In this document: positions 20,401 to 30,172 of the stretch, piece by piece
Layout: every line of letters begins with the position of its first letter
Numbering within the stretch: position 1 is the first letter of the stretch
DNA from: Hydrogenophilus thermoluteolus
GTDB lineage: Bacteria; Pseudomonadota; Gammaproteobacteria; Burkholderiales; Rhodocyclaceae
Direction of reading: 5' to 3'
Length of the DNA: 64,000 bases
Assembly: GCF_003574215.1 (NCBI RefSeq)
Contig: NZ_AP018558.1
Location: 1,591,001 to 1,655,000 of the forward strand
Notes under the pieces: model-generated
Database searches by the model: none
The model's input: only the letters and a program-made list of their open reading frames with translations
What the model was told of the DNA's origin: nothing
Translations under genes and position numbers: made by a program

Positions 20401-21070
20401 GAACACAGACCTTGACCTTGACATTAAAAGTGCCTTTATTACTCCCCCCGTAACTGGTCCCAGCCTTGAACTGATATCCGCCAGCACTGTGGTTGGTGAT
20501 ATACAAGGGACCTGACCAGGGCGTGTATCCCTTTGCATTGGCGATGTATTTGACCGGGAACCAGCTTGCGTTGTCAATAGCTCTTGCACGCTGTAACACG
20601 GTCTGGGTCGTGTCATCAATCTCACGATCCCCCCCAGTCATCGTCCAGATGAACAGATCGATGGCAGTCATCGTCGCCCAATTGAGAAAATTGCCGCTCC
20701 ATTTGGCGCTGTCGCTGCAGGTGTGGTTGGGCAATGAGGCAGCGCCACCGGGAAGGAAAATGCCACCACTCTTACTGTAGCTGTAGCATTTGTTGGGATC
20801 GAAAATGCCCAGATACGTGTAACTGGGGAAGAAGCAAGCGCCAACTTCGACTATATTACCATTATCATCCACCTGGTTTCTGCCCGTGCACCCCGGAGGA
20901 TTGCCCGCCTGATCGGCGTAAGCGGCCCCTCCCATAGGGGTTTCCACCGACATATCGATCATCACATTGGCAAAAGCCGAAGTCGACACGAAAGGCGGGA
21001 CGTTTGGGATCGTTGCTGCCAAGGACTCACTTAGCCAGATGATGCCCAAAAGGAAAAGCACTTTGCGCAT
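17444..21070 (-). CDS. pilY1: Type IV pilus tip adhesin/assembly factor PilY1
   Basis: About 1208 residues with a cleavable signal peptide (RKVLFLLGIIWLSESLAA). PilY1 sits at the pilus tip, promotes extension and can bind surfaces. The C-terminal half is the beta-propeller domain; DEDNDGDVDVIYAGDLKG matches the family's calcium loop that gates pilus retraction, and a second calcium-type loop (DVDGDGMPD) lies mid-protein. The N-terminal region where many PilY1 proteins hold a von Willebrand A metal site reads IDMSVETPM here, so the metal site looks degenerate. ATG at 21070 with AAGGAG is preferred to the TTG at 21085. Confidence 0.95.
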   Translation of the reverse strand: MRKVLFLLGIIWLSESLAATIPNVPPFVSTSAFANVMIDMSVETPMGGAAYADQAGNPPGCTGRNQVDDNGNIVEVGACFFPSYTYLGIFDPNKCYSYSKSGGIFLPGGAASLPNHTCSDSAKWSGNFLNWATMTAIDLFIWTMTGGDREIDDTTQTVLQRARAIDNASWFPVKYIANAKGYTPWSGPLYITNHSAGGYQFKAGTSYGGSNKGTFNVKVKVCVPGKGLEANCKGYTSGGTTVYKPEGLIQRYADKMRFGVFAYTNDNSKSRDGGVLRAPMRYVGEKQMDASGNLVANAAKEINPATGQIYPNPLGASGGWSGVINYINRFHRDGYKSYDPIGEMFYEVIRYFKKLPPTPEYAAGAPGGSFPIYTTWNDPIQFSCQKNFVVAINDANPWLDKKIPGTFFTCDKAKQPGMPASFTANDCGEPSNPDSSINVSTLTQQVGEMEGLHTTWTQINATGSDTVGYVFGVSSNAGNCNNGKSVTVTNLAQVMGTCPYAPKQNSYYISGLAYYANTTDLRPDLPGKQSLNSFFIDTQEYSLNPLSGNRNMLYLAGKYGGFTDLNGNNRPDLPAEWDVDGDGMPDNYVFVSEPSKLVKGLERAFSNILEKSGSASNVTANSTQFANESLIFQALFNSGIWSGDLLAYPISSSGVGATPTWKASEHIPAPSARKIYTRSGGNAVEFFWSNLSSADQTALGSADVLDFLRGERSKELQNGGTLRNRAMNNILGDIVHSSPFYVKDTDTVYVGANDGMLHAFNASSGEELFAYIPSALISKLKNLSQPTYTHDYFVDGDIVVSNRSQTDGKNYLVATLGRGGKGLFGLDVTNPNGFSPVDVKWECFDSGGTVVACNGDPDLGYMLGRSVIAKMNNGDWAVIVGNGYNSTSGKAVLYIFDLATGAVIKKIDTGVAGDNGLAPPAVVDEDNDGDVDVIYAGDLKGNVWKFDVSSTNTNQWKSAFMSGATPQPFFVAMDSAGNPQPITAQITVAVNPVPDDPNYNKRYLFFGTGSYFRSGDPGDTQVQSWYGLIDEGTPITGRSDLKQRSIESEGTFDGKPVRTFGAASAGDMVGKKGWFVDFTTRPGERIVTASKLFTGAEPVLIASSIIPKSDPCLPGGDGFDNAINPFTGGRLTYGFFDLNDNKDFSDDTLNDKPIGGVDLGVGMPSEPVIVGDRLVVGGSRGTVESVRINVGVQPFKGRISWREIILEN

Positions 21071-21081
21071 TTTGCTCTCCT

Positions 21082-21633
21082 TCAATCCGTCGCATACACC
21101 GACTGCAGCATCACCGTCGCCCGCCCCGTCCCCGGATTGCTGCGCGCGGTAATGCGGTAGCGCTTGCAGTTTTTGGGATCGGAAGAGCCACCGTCGGTGC
21201 AGGGGAAGTTAGAGCCGAGATATTCCACGAAATACTGCGGGGTACCCGCGAGCCCTCCCAAGCTCACACTGGCATTGGCCCAGCCGGTAAAGTTCGATGC
21301 TTTCCAGCGCTCAGGGCAGTCTTTGTCCGGTGTTGGACACAGGCCGTTCACACAGTTGTTGATGGCCGAGGGCGACGTAGGGCAACTGTTGTCGGCATCG
21401 GTATAGCTGGGAAACCCGCTGTTGGGCGGAACGGTTTTCGACTGCGCCTCGGCCACCGCTTCGCCGACCCTTAGGGCAGCTTCAGCCGCTTGCAGGGCAA
21501 GGTTGCGGTCGAAAGTATTGGCAGCCATTTTTTCTTCCAGCGCTACGGTTTGGATGCCCGCGACCCCGAGCAAGGTAACGAGGACGAGCAGCACCAAGGC
21601 AACAATCAAAGCCGCACCCGATTGCTTTCTCAT
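21082..21633 (-). CDS. pilX: Type IV pilus minor pilin PilX
   Basis: 183 residues. N-terminus RKQSGAALIVALVLLVLVTLLG is the PilX-type leader, with a cleavage-site Gly followed by Ala rather than Phe. A single membrane-spanning helix and a Cys-containing globular domain follow. The chosen ATG at 21633 overlaps the pilW stop as ATGA; the longer upstream frame only overlaps pilW. PilX joins PilV, PilW and PilE in the tip complex that carries PilY1. Confidence 0.9.
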   Translation of the reverse strand: MRKQSGAALIVALVLLVLVTLLGVAGIQTVALEEKMAANTFDRNLALQAAEAALRVGEAVAEAQSKTVPPNSGFPSYTDADNSCPTSPSAINNCVNGLCPTPDKDCPERWKASNFTGWANASVSLGGLAGTPQYFVEYLGSNFPCTDGGSSDPKNCKRYRITARSNPGTGRATVMLQSVYATD

Positions 21634-22691
21634 GGCACGCGATTTCTCAAGTTGACCACGGTGTACCATTTGCGCTCGACAGGTTGCAGGTCGGTGCCGA
21701 CTTTTTCTAGAGTTTGAAAGGTAAACTCGACCCTTGCAGCAACCACGTTCTTCCAATCAGGTAAGCCGTCGCCGTCGTAATCGGGCACGGCATTGGCGTC
21801 GCGGTATTGGGAGTCCAAGCCGCCGCTTGGATTGCGGGCAAGGTATTGAATTTGCATATCGCTGATGCCTTCGGCGACTTCTTCGGCAATGCCTCCTGCC
21901 GTGCCGTTATTGTTTTGCAGCTTGAGGCGGTAGAGCGAGCGTCCTGCTGGTTCGTTGCAATTCGCTCTGCCGTTACAGCCGATATACCAGGCGTTCGCGG
22001 AGAGCTTGCTGATGAAACCCCCGCTGGTGAATGGATAACTGGGAGGGTCAGGGTTACCAGGAGGTTGCCCACAATTGGGGGGTACTGGATAACCGAGATA
22101 TTTGCTGCAGTTGCCTGGGGAAACTGAGCTACCGGTGTTGTGGACGATGGTGTCGTTGCTCGAATTGGCATTTGTCGTCTGAAAAATCGCCGCCTGTTTG
22201 TAATCGCACACCAAGAGGATATCGCCATCGACGATCCCGTGGGTGGTGGTATTGACTTTGAATTGGGCAGAGGTGGGCTGGTGGTCTGTGATATACACCC
22301 CATCATTGGCCGTACCACTATGTACGATGACGGCGTCTGTGCCTGATGCGCGATCAGCGGCACCAGCGCCAAATGCCTTGGGGAATGTGTTGTCTGTGCC
22401 CTCGAAACCGTGGATGCCGTCACCCCAGTTCGACCACCAGCTGCCGGCAGCGCCGTTGAGCACGTTGGCGGTAGGTAGGTTGCTGCCGCAGGCAATTCCG
22501 CCCGCTTCGCGTATATCGCGCGCCATGATTTCAAAGGCATAACGGGCGCTTTCTTGCAGGCGGGCAAGGTTTTCGTTCTGCCGGTAGGCTTCACGGTTGG
22601 CCAAAAACACGCCGATTACTCCGCCGATCAGCAGCAGCCCTAAAACCAGAGCGACCATCAGCTCGACTAGAGAGAAACCGCGCGCGTTCAT
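21630..22691 (-). CDS. pilW: Type IV pilus minor pilin PilW
   Basis: 353 residues. N-terminal RG^FSLVELMVALVLGLLLIGG is a class III prepilin signal; the rest resembles the large PilW globular domain. Part of the minor pilin priming complex. Start at 22691 chosen because it overlaps the pilV stop (ATGA) and puts the prepilin leader at the N-terminus; the frame continues upstream to 22838 without meaning. Confidence 0.9.
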   Translation of the reverse strand: MNARGFSLVELMVALVLGLLLIGGVIGVFLANREAYRQNENLARLQESARYAFEIMARDIREAGGIACGSNLPTANVLNGAAGSWWSNWGDGIHGFEGTDNTFPKAFGAGAADRASGTDAVIVHSGTANDGVYITDHQPTSAQFKVNTTTHGIVDGDILLVCDYKQAAIFQTTNANSSNDTIVHNTGSSVSPGNCSKYLGYPVPPNCGQPPGNPDPPSYPFTSGGFISKLSANAWYIGCNGRANCNEPAGRSLYRLKLQNNNGTAGGIAEEVAEGISDMQIQYLARNPSGGLDSQYRDANAVPDYDGDGLPDWKNVVAARVEFTFQTLEKVGTDLQPVERKWYTVVNLRNRVP

Positions 22692-23128
22692 AGCTGGCTC
22701 GTCACCTCGATGATTTGAGTGGTCGACCCACCAGCGCGACTGTCGTCCCAGAATACCTTGACCGTGCAGCTCGTCGCCGTGCAGGCAATGAGGCCGCAGG
22801 CGGAATTTCCCAAGTTTTCCTTGAGCTTGCCTAGCCAATACGCCTGATCGCGGGTGATAAGGTCATTTTCGCTGGGGGGGTTGCATTCGGGGGTGTCGGG
22901 GCTGCCTGGCGTGCCGAGGTTGTAGCCACCTGCGGTCGCTGCATCCCTATTGGCGCGCATGGCATCGAGCATAAGATAAGCCAACATTGTCGCCTGGCTG
23001 CGCTGTAAGGCGCTTTGGTTAGCTTTGAGGGCGTTGGCTTGCAACGCTGCCACGCCCAAAAGGCCGATGGCCAGCACCAGGACGGCGATCAAAACTTCAA
23101 TTAGGCCCAAACCGCGCTGTCGTTTCAT
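22688..23128 (-). CDS. pilV: Type IV pilus modification/minor pilin PilV
   Basis: 146 residues. Leader KRQRG^LGLIEVLIAVLVLAIGLLGVAALQ is typical of PilV (Leu at +1 and Glu at +5). The ATG at 23128 overlaps the fimT stop as ATGA and is preferred over 23140. Second gene of the translationally coupled minor pilin operon. Confidence 0.9.
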   Translation of the reverse strand: MKRQRGLGLIEVLIAVLVLAIGLLGVAALQANALKANQSALQRSQATMLAYLMLDAMRANRDAATAGGYNLGTPGSPDTPECNPPSENDLITRDQAYWLGKLKENLGNSACGLIACTATSCTVKVFWDDSRAGGSTTQIIEVTSQL

Positions 23129-23718
23129 GAGGTATAACAACTGGCAATATCGCCTGAGTCGTTTTCGGGAATGCCGTTGCCGTTCCTATCGCTACCCAGC
23201 CTGGGGCGCAGGCGGGTGATAACGATAGCTCTAGCGCCTACGGTTTGATTTTGGTAGCACACAGCGAAAGTGCCCATGTTGTTGGCTGTGCCCCTGGGGT
23301 CGTAGCGCAAATAGTTGCTGAAGTTGTTGTTAGGCCTTAAGGTGTAGCCTTCAGGCAATCCCGGCCAAACGCGCAAGATTTCGTCGCCAGGGGACCATTT
23401 ACCGTCTTTATTGGTGTCCAAAAACGCCATCCAACCCGTCTCCCACTCATTTCCGCTCAGCGTGCACGCGGCGCCGTCGGCGGTTTTGCACAACCACACG
23501 CTTTGCCCGCGTTTGATAGCTTCCGAGCGGGCAAAGTTGATCGCAGCCATAAATTCGTTGGTCGCCGATGTCAGGCGGTTGCTTTGGACGATCTGGAGAA
23601 ACCCGGGCACGGCAACCGCAAGCAGGATCGCCGCCACGGCGATGGTCACCATCAGTTCCACCAGGGTAACACCACGCATCGCGAAAGCGAAGCGGCGGGC
23701 ATGAAAGGATTTAGCCAT
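23125..23718 (-). CDS. fimT: Type IV pilus minor pilin FimT/FimU (GspH family)
   Basis: 197 residues. The prepilin site is MRG^VTLVELMVTIAVAAILLA, with Val at +1. The GspH-type domain follows, with FARSEAIKRG, the usual GspH/FimT helix, well conserved. First gene of the fimT-pilV-pilW-pilX-pilY1-pilE operon. No clear Shine-Dalgarno sequence is seen; instead an inverted repeat (CTGTTC / GAACAG at 23726-23731 and 23745-23750) lies in the leader. Confidence 0.88.
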   Translation of the reverse strand: MAKSFHARRFAFAMRGVTLVELMVTIAVAAILLAVAVPGFLQIVQSNRLTSATNEFMAAINFARSEAIKRGQSVWLCKTADGAACTLSGNEWETGWMAFLDTNKDGKWSPGDEILRVWPGLPEGYTLRPNNNFSNYLRYDPRGTANNMGTFAVCYQNQTVGARAIVITRLRPRLGSDRNGNGIPENDSGDIASCYTS

Positions 23719-23834
23719 CGGCAGTCTGTTCGAAAGCTTTTGCGGAACAGCTTAGCGCGCCGCGCAGAGAAAGAAAAGAGCGCTCCCGACGAACGGTAGG
23801 ATTTTGCCGACGAGCGGCATCTCTTGCCGCGAGA

Positions 23835-23935
23835 CTAAAACTCTTGCACCCATCTTGTCAGCTCGCGTGCCTGCTTTGGCAGCTTTGGGCTATCGGTGAT
23901 CGCCCAAAGGGCGACGTAGGTATCAAGCAAGAGGT

Positions 23936-23939
<4 letters not shown>
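23835..23939 (-). pseudogene. VapC-type PIN toxin remnant
   Basis: 34 codons from a TTG at 23939 that overlaps the antitoxin stop as TTGA, the usual arrangement of vapBC-like pairs. The reading NLLLDTYVALWAITDSPKLPKQA is the start of a PIN-domain ribonuclease (first catalytic Asp in LLLDT). The frame stops after WVQEF, so about 100 residues including the other catalytic acids are missing. Downstream bases show no PIN sequence in any frame I read, so this is a 3' truncation, not a frameshift. Confidence 0.7.
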
Positions 23940-25638
<1,699 letters not shown>

Positions 25639-25642
<4 letters not shown>

Positions 25643-25884
25643 AGCGCCCCCGCTTCGGGGCGTGGTTCCGAGGGGGGTGCTGCCGAAGCTACGCCCTTTT
25701 TGAGCGCGGCAACCTCCGCTTCACTGAGCGGCTCTGCCTCTTCGGCAAGCATCACAGGAATCCCATCGCGAACCGGATAGGCCAGACGATCGAATGGACA
25801 GACGAGCGCAAGCGGTTGTTTGCGCACGAGCAGTTTCCCTTTACACAGCGGGCAGACCAGGACGTCCAGAAGCTGCGGATCCAT
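25639..25884 (-). CDS. Trm112/YcaR family small zinc-ribbon-like protein
   Basis: 81 residues: [15 protein letters not shown] and [20 protein letters not shown] are the standard family segments. Two Cys of the first knuckle are kept; the second pair is reduced to one Cys. Role in bacteria is not settled; it is regularly found between lpxK and kdsB. The ATG at 25884 is 44 bases inside the end of lpxK. Confidence 0.9.
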
Positions 25885-26938
25885 CGATCGTTTCCTCGAT
25901 TCGGTCGACAAGTTCGGTTGGCACCTGGGCACGAACGACCAATACGAAATCGTCCGCCACGGCCCATTCGGCGCATTTTACCGCATCTTTCGCGGTAAAA
26001 AGGCGCCAAACCCCGGGTTCCGGTTTGGGGAGGTCATGCGCATGGAAACGGTGGTGATCGGGAAACGGATGGCGCGCTACCGTTGCTCCCAGCGCTTCGA
26101 GCGTGACAAAAAACCGTTCGGGATGGGCGATACCGGTGATCGCGGCAACGCGCCGCCCAGCGAGTTCGGAAAGCGGTATAAGGGTTTCGGCATCCCCTTT
26201 GCGCCCCCGTCGCCAAGCGGCGAGTGGCTGCAACCCGACGGGTTCGATCGTCAATGCCCAAGTGGCAGGGATTGCGTCACGCCCCAACAACGCACGTACG
26301 GTTGCCCGCGCCTCGGTGTCGTTTGCCGCACCGCGCACAAGCACCGCCGAAACGGAGCGCAACCGGTCAAGGGGCTCCCTGAGCGGCCCAGCCGGCAGCA
26401 ACCAGCGATTGCCGAGTGTTGCGGGATCGAGCACGACCAGCTCGAATTGTCGCGCCAACCGGTGGTGCTGCAGGCCGTCGTCGGCTAGGATCACGTCCAG
26501 ATGCGGCTCGGTGGCGAGCAGATGGGCAATAGCATGCGGGCGGTCGCGTCCGACGACCACCGGCACCCCGGTCGTCTGCGCCAGCAGCGTCGGTTCATCG
26601 CCGTGACGGCGGGGATCGCAGCCGCTCACCCGCTCGCAGCCGCCACGAGCGGTGACGTCACTGCGGTAACCGCGGCTGACCACCGCGACGCGTCGCCCCC
26701 GTTCGCGCAACGCACGCGCGAGCGCCTCCACCACGGGGGTTTTGCCGCTCCCTCCCGCAGTCAGGTTGCCAACGACGATCACCGGAACCGGAAAGCGCCG
26801 CCGGTGGCGTTGCGCCCAGGCGCGGTGCGCAAGAAACCCAAGGCGATAGCACGCCGCAAGCGGTAGTAGCGCCTGCGCCGCAAAGCCACGCGATTGCCAC
26901 CAGCGCGGTGCTCCCCCGCGCACGCCACAGCACCTCAC
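25841..26938 (-). CDS. lpxK: Tetraacyldisaccharide 4'-kinase LpxK
   Basis: 365 residues. Phosphorylates the lipid A precursor at the 4' position on the inner membrane. Walker [16 protein letters not shown] near residue 55, RGYRSD, and the DDGLQHHRL active-site segment are clear. GTG start at 26938 overlaps the exbD stop (GTGA). Overlaps the following Trm112-family gene by 44 nt. Confidence 0.95.
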   Translation of the reverse strand: MRCCGVRGGAPRWWQSRGFAAQALLPLAACYRLGFLAHRAWAQRHRRRFPVPVIVVGNLTAGGSGKTPVVEALARALRERGRRVAVVSRGYRSDVTARGGCERVSGCDPRRHGDEPTLLAQTTGVPVVVGRDRPHAIAHLLATEPHLDVILADDGLQHHRLARQFELVVLDPATLGNRWLLPAGPLREPLDRLRSVSAVLVRGAANDTEARATVRALLGRDAIPATWALTIEPVGLQPLAAWRRGRKGDAETLIPLSELAGRRVAAITGIAHPERFFVTLEALGATVARHPFPDHHRFHAHDLPKPEPGVWRLFTAKDAVKCAEWAVADDFVLVVRAQVPTELVDRIEETIDGSAASGRPGLPAV

Positions 26939-27351
26939 TGCGGTTGTTCCACCGCGAAGGTGACTTTGGCCAACCCCGCCTCTTGTGCGGCGCGCAGCGC
27001 GTCGATCACGCGCTGGTGCGGCGTTGCCGCGTCCGCTTCGATCACCACCACCGGGTCGCTCTTTGCTGGGGCTTGGCGCACCAACGCTTGACGGAGCGCC
27101 GCAACGTCTTGCGTCGGAACTGCGACGCCTTCGACGAACACCTGCCCGTGCGCGGTGATCTGGACGTGGATCGTTTCCGGCTCCTGCGCCGTCTGCGCTT
27201 CCCCTTCGGGGAGGTCGATCCGCAGCTGCCCCACTTGCGAAAAGGTGGTCGTGACACTCAAAAAGATGAGGATCACAAGCACCACGTCGATCAGGGGCAC
27301 CAAGCTGAGCTCGGGGGCGTCGCGGCGCGAAGCCTGGGTAGTGAAACGCAT
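26935..27351 (-). CDS. exbD: ExbD/TolR-type biopolymer transport protein
   Basis: 138 residues. One N-terminal membrane helix LVPLIDVVLVILIFLSVTTTF contains the essential Asp of ExbD/TolR; the rest is periplasmic. With ExbB it uses proton motive force to energise TonB-dependent or envelope transport. The ATG at 27351 follows GGGAGG at 7 nt; TTG and GTG codons just upstream in frame are less likely. Placement before lpxK is common in betaproteobacteria. Confidence 0.92.
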   Translation of the reverse strand: MRFTTQASRRDAPELSLVPLIDVVLVILIFLSVTTTFSQVGQLRIDLPEGEAQTAQEPETIHVQITAHGQVFVEGVAVPTQDVAALRQALVRQAPAKSDPVVVIEADAATPHQRVIDALRAAQEAGLAKVTFAVEQPQ

Positions 27352-27369
27352 CACCAAACCTCCCGACGC

Positions 27370-27975
27370 CTACCCGTCGACCCGCTCACCGTGCGCCACT
27401 TCGATGAGGCGCACCGCCGCCTGCTCCATCTCCAGGATGAGGTCGTCAACGTACGCGCGATAGTGGCGCCAGAAAATCGTTGCGGGAATCGCGATGATGA
27501 GCCCGAAACCGGTGGTGTAGAGCGCTACCGAAATGCCGTGCGCCAGTTGTTGCGGGTTCGCGGTGGCCCCTTGGGAGGCAAAGATCTCGATCATCCCGAC
27601 GATCGTGCCAAAAAGACCCAGAAGGGGAGAAATCACCGCGATCGTTCCGAGCGTCGTCAAATAGCGTTCGAGTTCGTGGGCCACCACGCGCCCTTCGTCT
27701 TCGATCGCCTCTTTCATCACCTCACGGGGCGCCGCGTAGTTGCGGAGCCCGGCCGCAAGCACCCGCCCCAAGGGTGAGTGGGTCATCAATTTGACGGCCA
27801 GCGTGTTGGGCGATTCGCCACTGCGCAGCGCGCTCAGCACCGATTCGAGTAGTCCGGGCGGGTTGATGCGCCGTCTGCGTAGCGCCACCGCCCGCTCCAA
27901 AACGATCGCAAAGCCAACGACCGACGCGACGATGAGTGGCCACATCGGCCAGGAAAGCAGGGAAAAACTACCCAC
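27370..27975 (-). CDS. exbB: ExbB/TolQ/MotA-family proton channel protein
   Basis: 201 residues with three hydrophobic segments (near the N-terminus, about 105-130, about 140-165) and the family segment ISPLLGLFGTIVGMIEIF. Partner of ExbD in a proton-driven inner-membrane complex. GTG start at 27975, 7 nt after GAGGAG. First gene of the exbB-exbD-lpxK-Trm112-kdsB-adk run; divergent from xseA. Confidence 0.92.
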   Translation of the reverse strand: MGSFSLLSWPMWPLIVASVVGFAIVLERAVALRRRRINPPGLLESVLSALRSGESPNTLAVKLMTHSPLGRVLAAGLRNYAAPREVMKEAIEDEGRVVAHELERYLTTLGTIAVISPLLGLFGTIVGMIEIFASQGATANPQQLAHGISVALYTTGFGLIIAIPATIFWRHYRAYVDDLILEMEQAAVRLIEVAHGERVDG

Positions 27976-28055
27976 GAACGCACTCCTCGAGCATGGCTAT
28001 CGAAAATGTGTGACAAAATACCACCAACGACTGCGGTTGCCAAGGTAAACGCCCC

Positions 28056-29477
28056 ATGTCCGAACCCATCTGGACCGTCTCTGACCTCGCCGAAGCGGTG
28101 CGCGCATCGCTCGCCACCGCGTTTCCGACCCCACTCTGGGTCACGGGAGAGGTCAGCAACTTCAGCCGCGCGCCATCTGGGCACTACTACTTCACACTGC
28201 GTGACGACAACGCGGCGATTGCCTGCACGTTGTGGCGATCGCGCGCCGAACGGATGATGCGGGGCGAGACGGGGGGGCTTCCCAAAAATGGCGACGCGAT
28301 CGAAGTCTTCGGGCAACTGACCACCTACGCGCCGCGCGGCACCTACCAGCTCGATGTGCAACAGATCCGTGCCGCCGGCGCCGGCGCTTGGTTTCAGCGG
28401 TTTTTGGCGGTGAAGGCGAAATTGGAAACCGAAGGGCTCTTCGATGCGGCGCGCAAACGGCCGTTGCCCCGCTTTCCGCGCCGCATTGCGATCGTCACCA
28501 GCCCGCAAGCGGACGCGTTGCAGGATGTGTTGCGCACCCTTGCGGCGCGCGCGCCGATGATCACTGCGGTGCTCGTGCCCACGTTGGTGCAAGGCCCTCA
28601 AGCGCCGGATGCGATCGTCGCAGCGCTCACCACCGTGGCGCAATGTGCGGCGGCACTTCGTTTGGAAGCCGTGTTGCTGGTTCGTGGCGGCGGTGCCGCG
28701 GAAGATCTCGCAGCGTTCAACGAAGAGGCCGTTGCCCGCGCGATTGCCGCCTGCCCGATCCCGGTGGTAAGCGGCGTTGGACATGAGACCGACACGACGA
28801 TCGCCGACTTCGTCGCGGACGCGCGCGCGCCGACCCCAACCGGTGCGGCGGTGCTGATCGCGCAAGGGTGGAGCGAAGGCACCGCCCAGATCCAAGAACT
28901 CGACGCGCGGCTCAAGCGTGCGTTTCGCATCCAGTGGCAGCAGGTCAATCAACAGCTCGATTGGGGGGAACGGGACCTGAAACGGCTCTCGCCCGCGTTC
29001 GCGATCCGCGAACGGCGCGAACGGCTCGAGCAGCGCTACGCCGCGCTGCGTGAAGCGCTTGCCCAACGGTTGCGCAGCTCAGCCCGAACGCTCGAGGCCA
29101 CCGCCGCGCGGCTCTGCCACCCGCGCGCGCAACTCGCGGCCCAACGCACGGCGCTCGAGGCGATCGCGCAACGCCTTCCCCACCCGCTCGCGCTGCTTGC
29201 CCCCTATCGCAGGGCTTGGTCGGCAAGCAGTGACAGGTTACGCGCCGCCTCGTTCGATTTGGCAGAGCCGAAGCGGCGATTGGAGACGCTCGCTGCCCGC
29301 CTCGAGGCGCTTTCCCCCACCGCGGTCTTGGCACGCGGTTATGCGTTGGTGTTCGATTCCGAAAGCGGACGGCTCATTACCCGCGCCGCGCAATTGGAAA
29401 CCGAGGAACGGATCGCGATCCAATTTGCCGACGCCCGGGCGTTAGCAGAGGTTGTCGGTGGCGAAAATACCGAGTAG
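28056..29477 (+). CDS. xseA: Exodeoxyribonuclease VII large subunit
   Basis: 473 residues. With XseB degrades single-stranded DNA from both ends. N-terminal OB-fold (WVTGEVSNFSRAPSGHYYF), catalytic domain with RGGGAAEDLAAFN and SGVGHETDTTIADFVAD, and a long C-terminal coiled coil. ATG at 28056 behind CAAGGT. No xseB is next to it. Confidence 0.97.
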   Translation: MSEPIWTVSDLAEAVRASLATAFPTPLWVTGEVSNFSRAPSGHYYFTLRDDNAAIACTLWRSRAERMMRGETGGLPKNGDAIEVFGQLTTYAPRGTYQLDVQQIRAAGAGAWFQRFLAVKAKLETEGLFDAARKRPLPRFPRRIAIVTSPQADALQDVLRTLAARAPMITAVLVPTLVQGPQAPDAIVAALTTVAQCAAALRLEAVLLVRGGGAAEDLAAFNEEAVARAIAACPIPVVSGVGHETDTTIADFVADARAPTPTGAAVLIAQGWSEGTAQIQELDARLKRAFRIQWQQVNQQLDWGERDLKRLSPAFAIRERRERLEQRYAALREALAQRLRSSARTLEATAARLCHPRAQLAAQRTALEAIAQRLPHPLALLAPYRRAWSASSDRLRAASFDLAEPKRRLETLAARLEALSPTAVLARGYALVFDSESGRLITRAAQLETEERIAIQFADARALAEVVGGENTE

Positions 29478-29522
29478 AATGGTCAGGCTTTACTGTTCAA
29501 CCAACCCATGGAGGGCCAAACG

Positions 29523-30110
29523 ATGATCCATCAACTTCCCGAACTCCCGTTTGCGAAAAACGCGCTCGAACCCTATATGAGCGCTGAAACGCTCGAATAC
29601 CACCACGACAAGCACCATCAGGCCTACGTCAATAACCTCAACAATCTGATCAAAGGGACCGAATTTGAAGACATGCCGCTCGAAGAGATCGTCAAGAAGG
29701 CTCCTGCTGGCGGCATCTACAACAACGCGGCGCAAACCTGGAACCACTCGTTTTTCTGGAACTGCCTCTCGCCAAACGGCGGCGGCGAGCCTTCCGGCGC
29801 GCTCAAAGCAGCGATCGAAGCGAAATGGGGGAGCTTCGACGCATTCAAGAAAGCGTTCCATGCCTCGGCCGTCGGCAACTTCGGTTCGGGCTGGACGTGG
29901 CTGGTGAAGAAAGCCGATGGCAGCGTCGATATCGTCAATATGGGCGCTGCCGGAACTCCGCTCACCACGGGGGATACGCCGCTTTTGACCATCGACGTCT
30001 GGGAGCACGCCTACTACATCGATTACCGCAACCGTCGCCCCGATTTCGTCACCGCGTTCCTCGACCATCTGGTCAATTGGTCGTTCGCGGAGCAAAACTA
30101 CGCGGCGTGA
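29523..30110 (+). CDS. sodB: Superoxide dismutase (Fe type)
   Basis: 195 residues. Metal ligands are visible: His in the early [12 protein letters not shown] stretch, His in TWNHSFFWN, and Asp/His in [11 protein letters not shown]. The motif FGSGWTWLV and the Gln/Gly pattern fit Fe-dependent SodB more than Mn-SOD, but metal choice cannot be fixed by eye. ATG at 29523 follows GGAGGG by 7 nt and is preferred to 29508. Followed by an intrinsic terminator. Confidence 0.95.
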   Translation: MIHQLPELPFAKNALEPYMSAETLEYHHDKHHQAYVNNLNNLIKGTEFEDMPLEEIVKKAPAGGIYNNAAQTWNHSFFWNCLSPNGGGEPSGALKAAIEAKWGSFDAFKKAFHASAVGNFGSGWTWLVKKADGSVDIVNMGAAGTPLTTGDTPLLTIDVWEHAYYIDYRNRRPDFVTAFLDHLVNWSFAEQNYAA

Positions 30111-30135
30111 CCGCACCCCGTTTCGGTTGAACATC

Positions 30136-30157
30136 GCCCCGGCAACGGGGCTTTTTT
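30136..30157 (+). terminator. Intrinsic terminator after sodB
   Basis: GCCCCG stem, GCAA tetraloop, CGGGGC, then six T (30152-30157), 25 nt after the sodB stop. Textbook rho-independent terminator; it separates sodB from tal. Confidence 0.92.
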
Positions 30158-30172
30158 ACGCGAAGGGCAACC

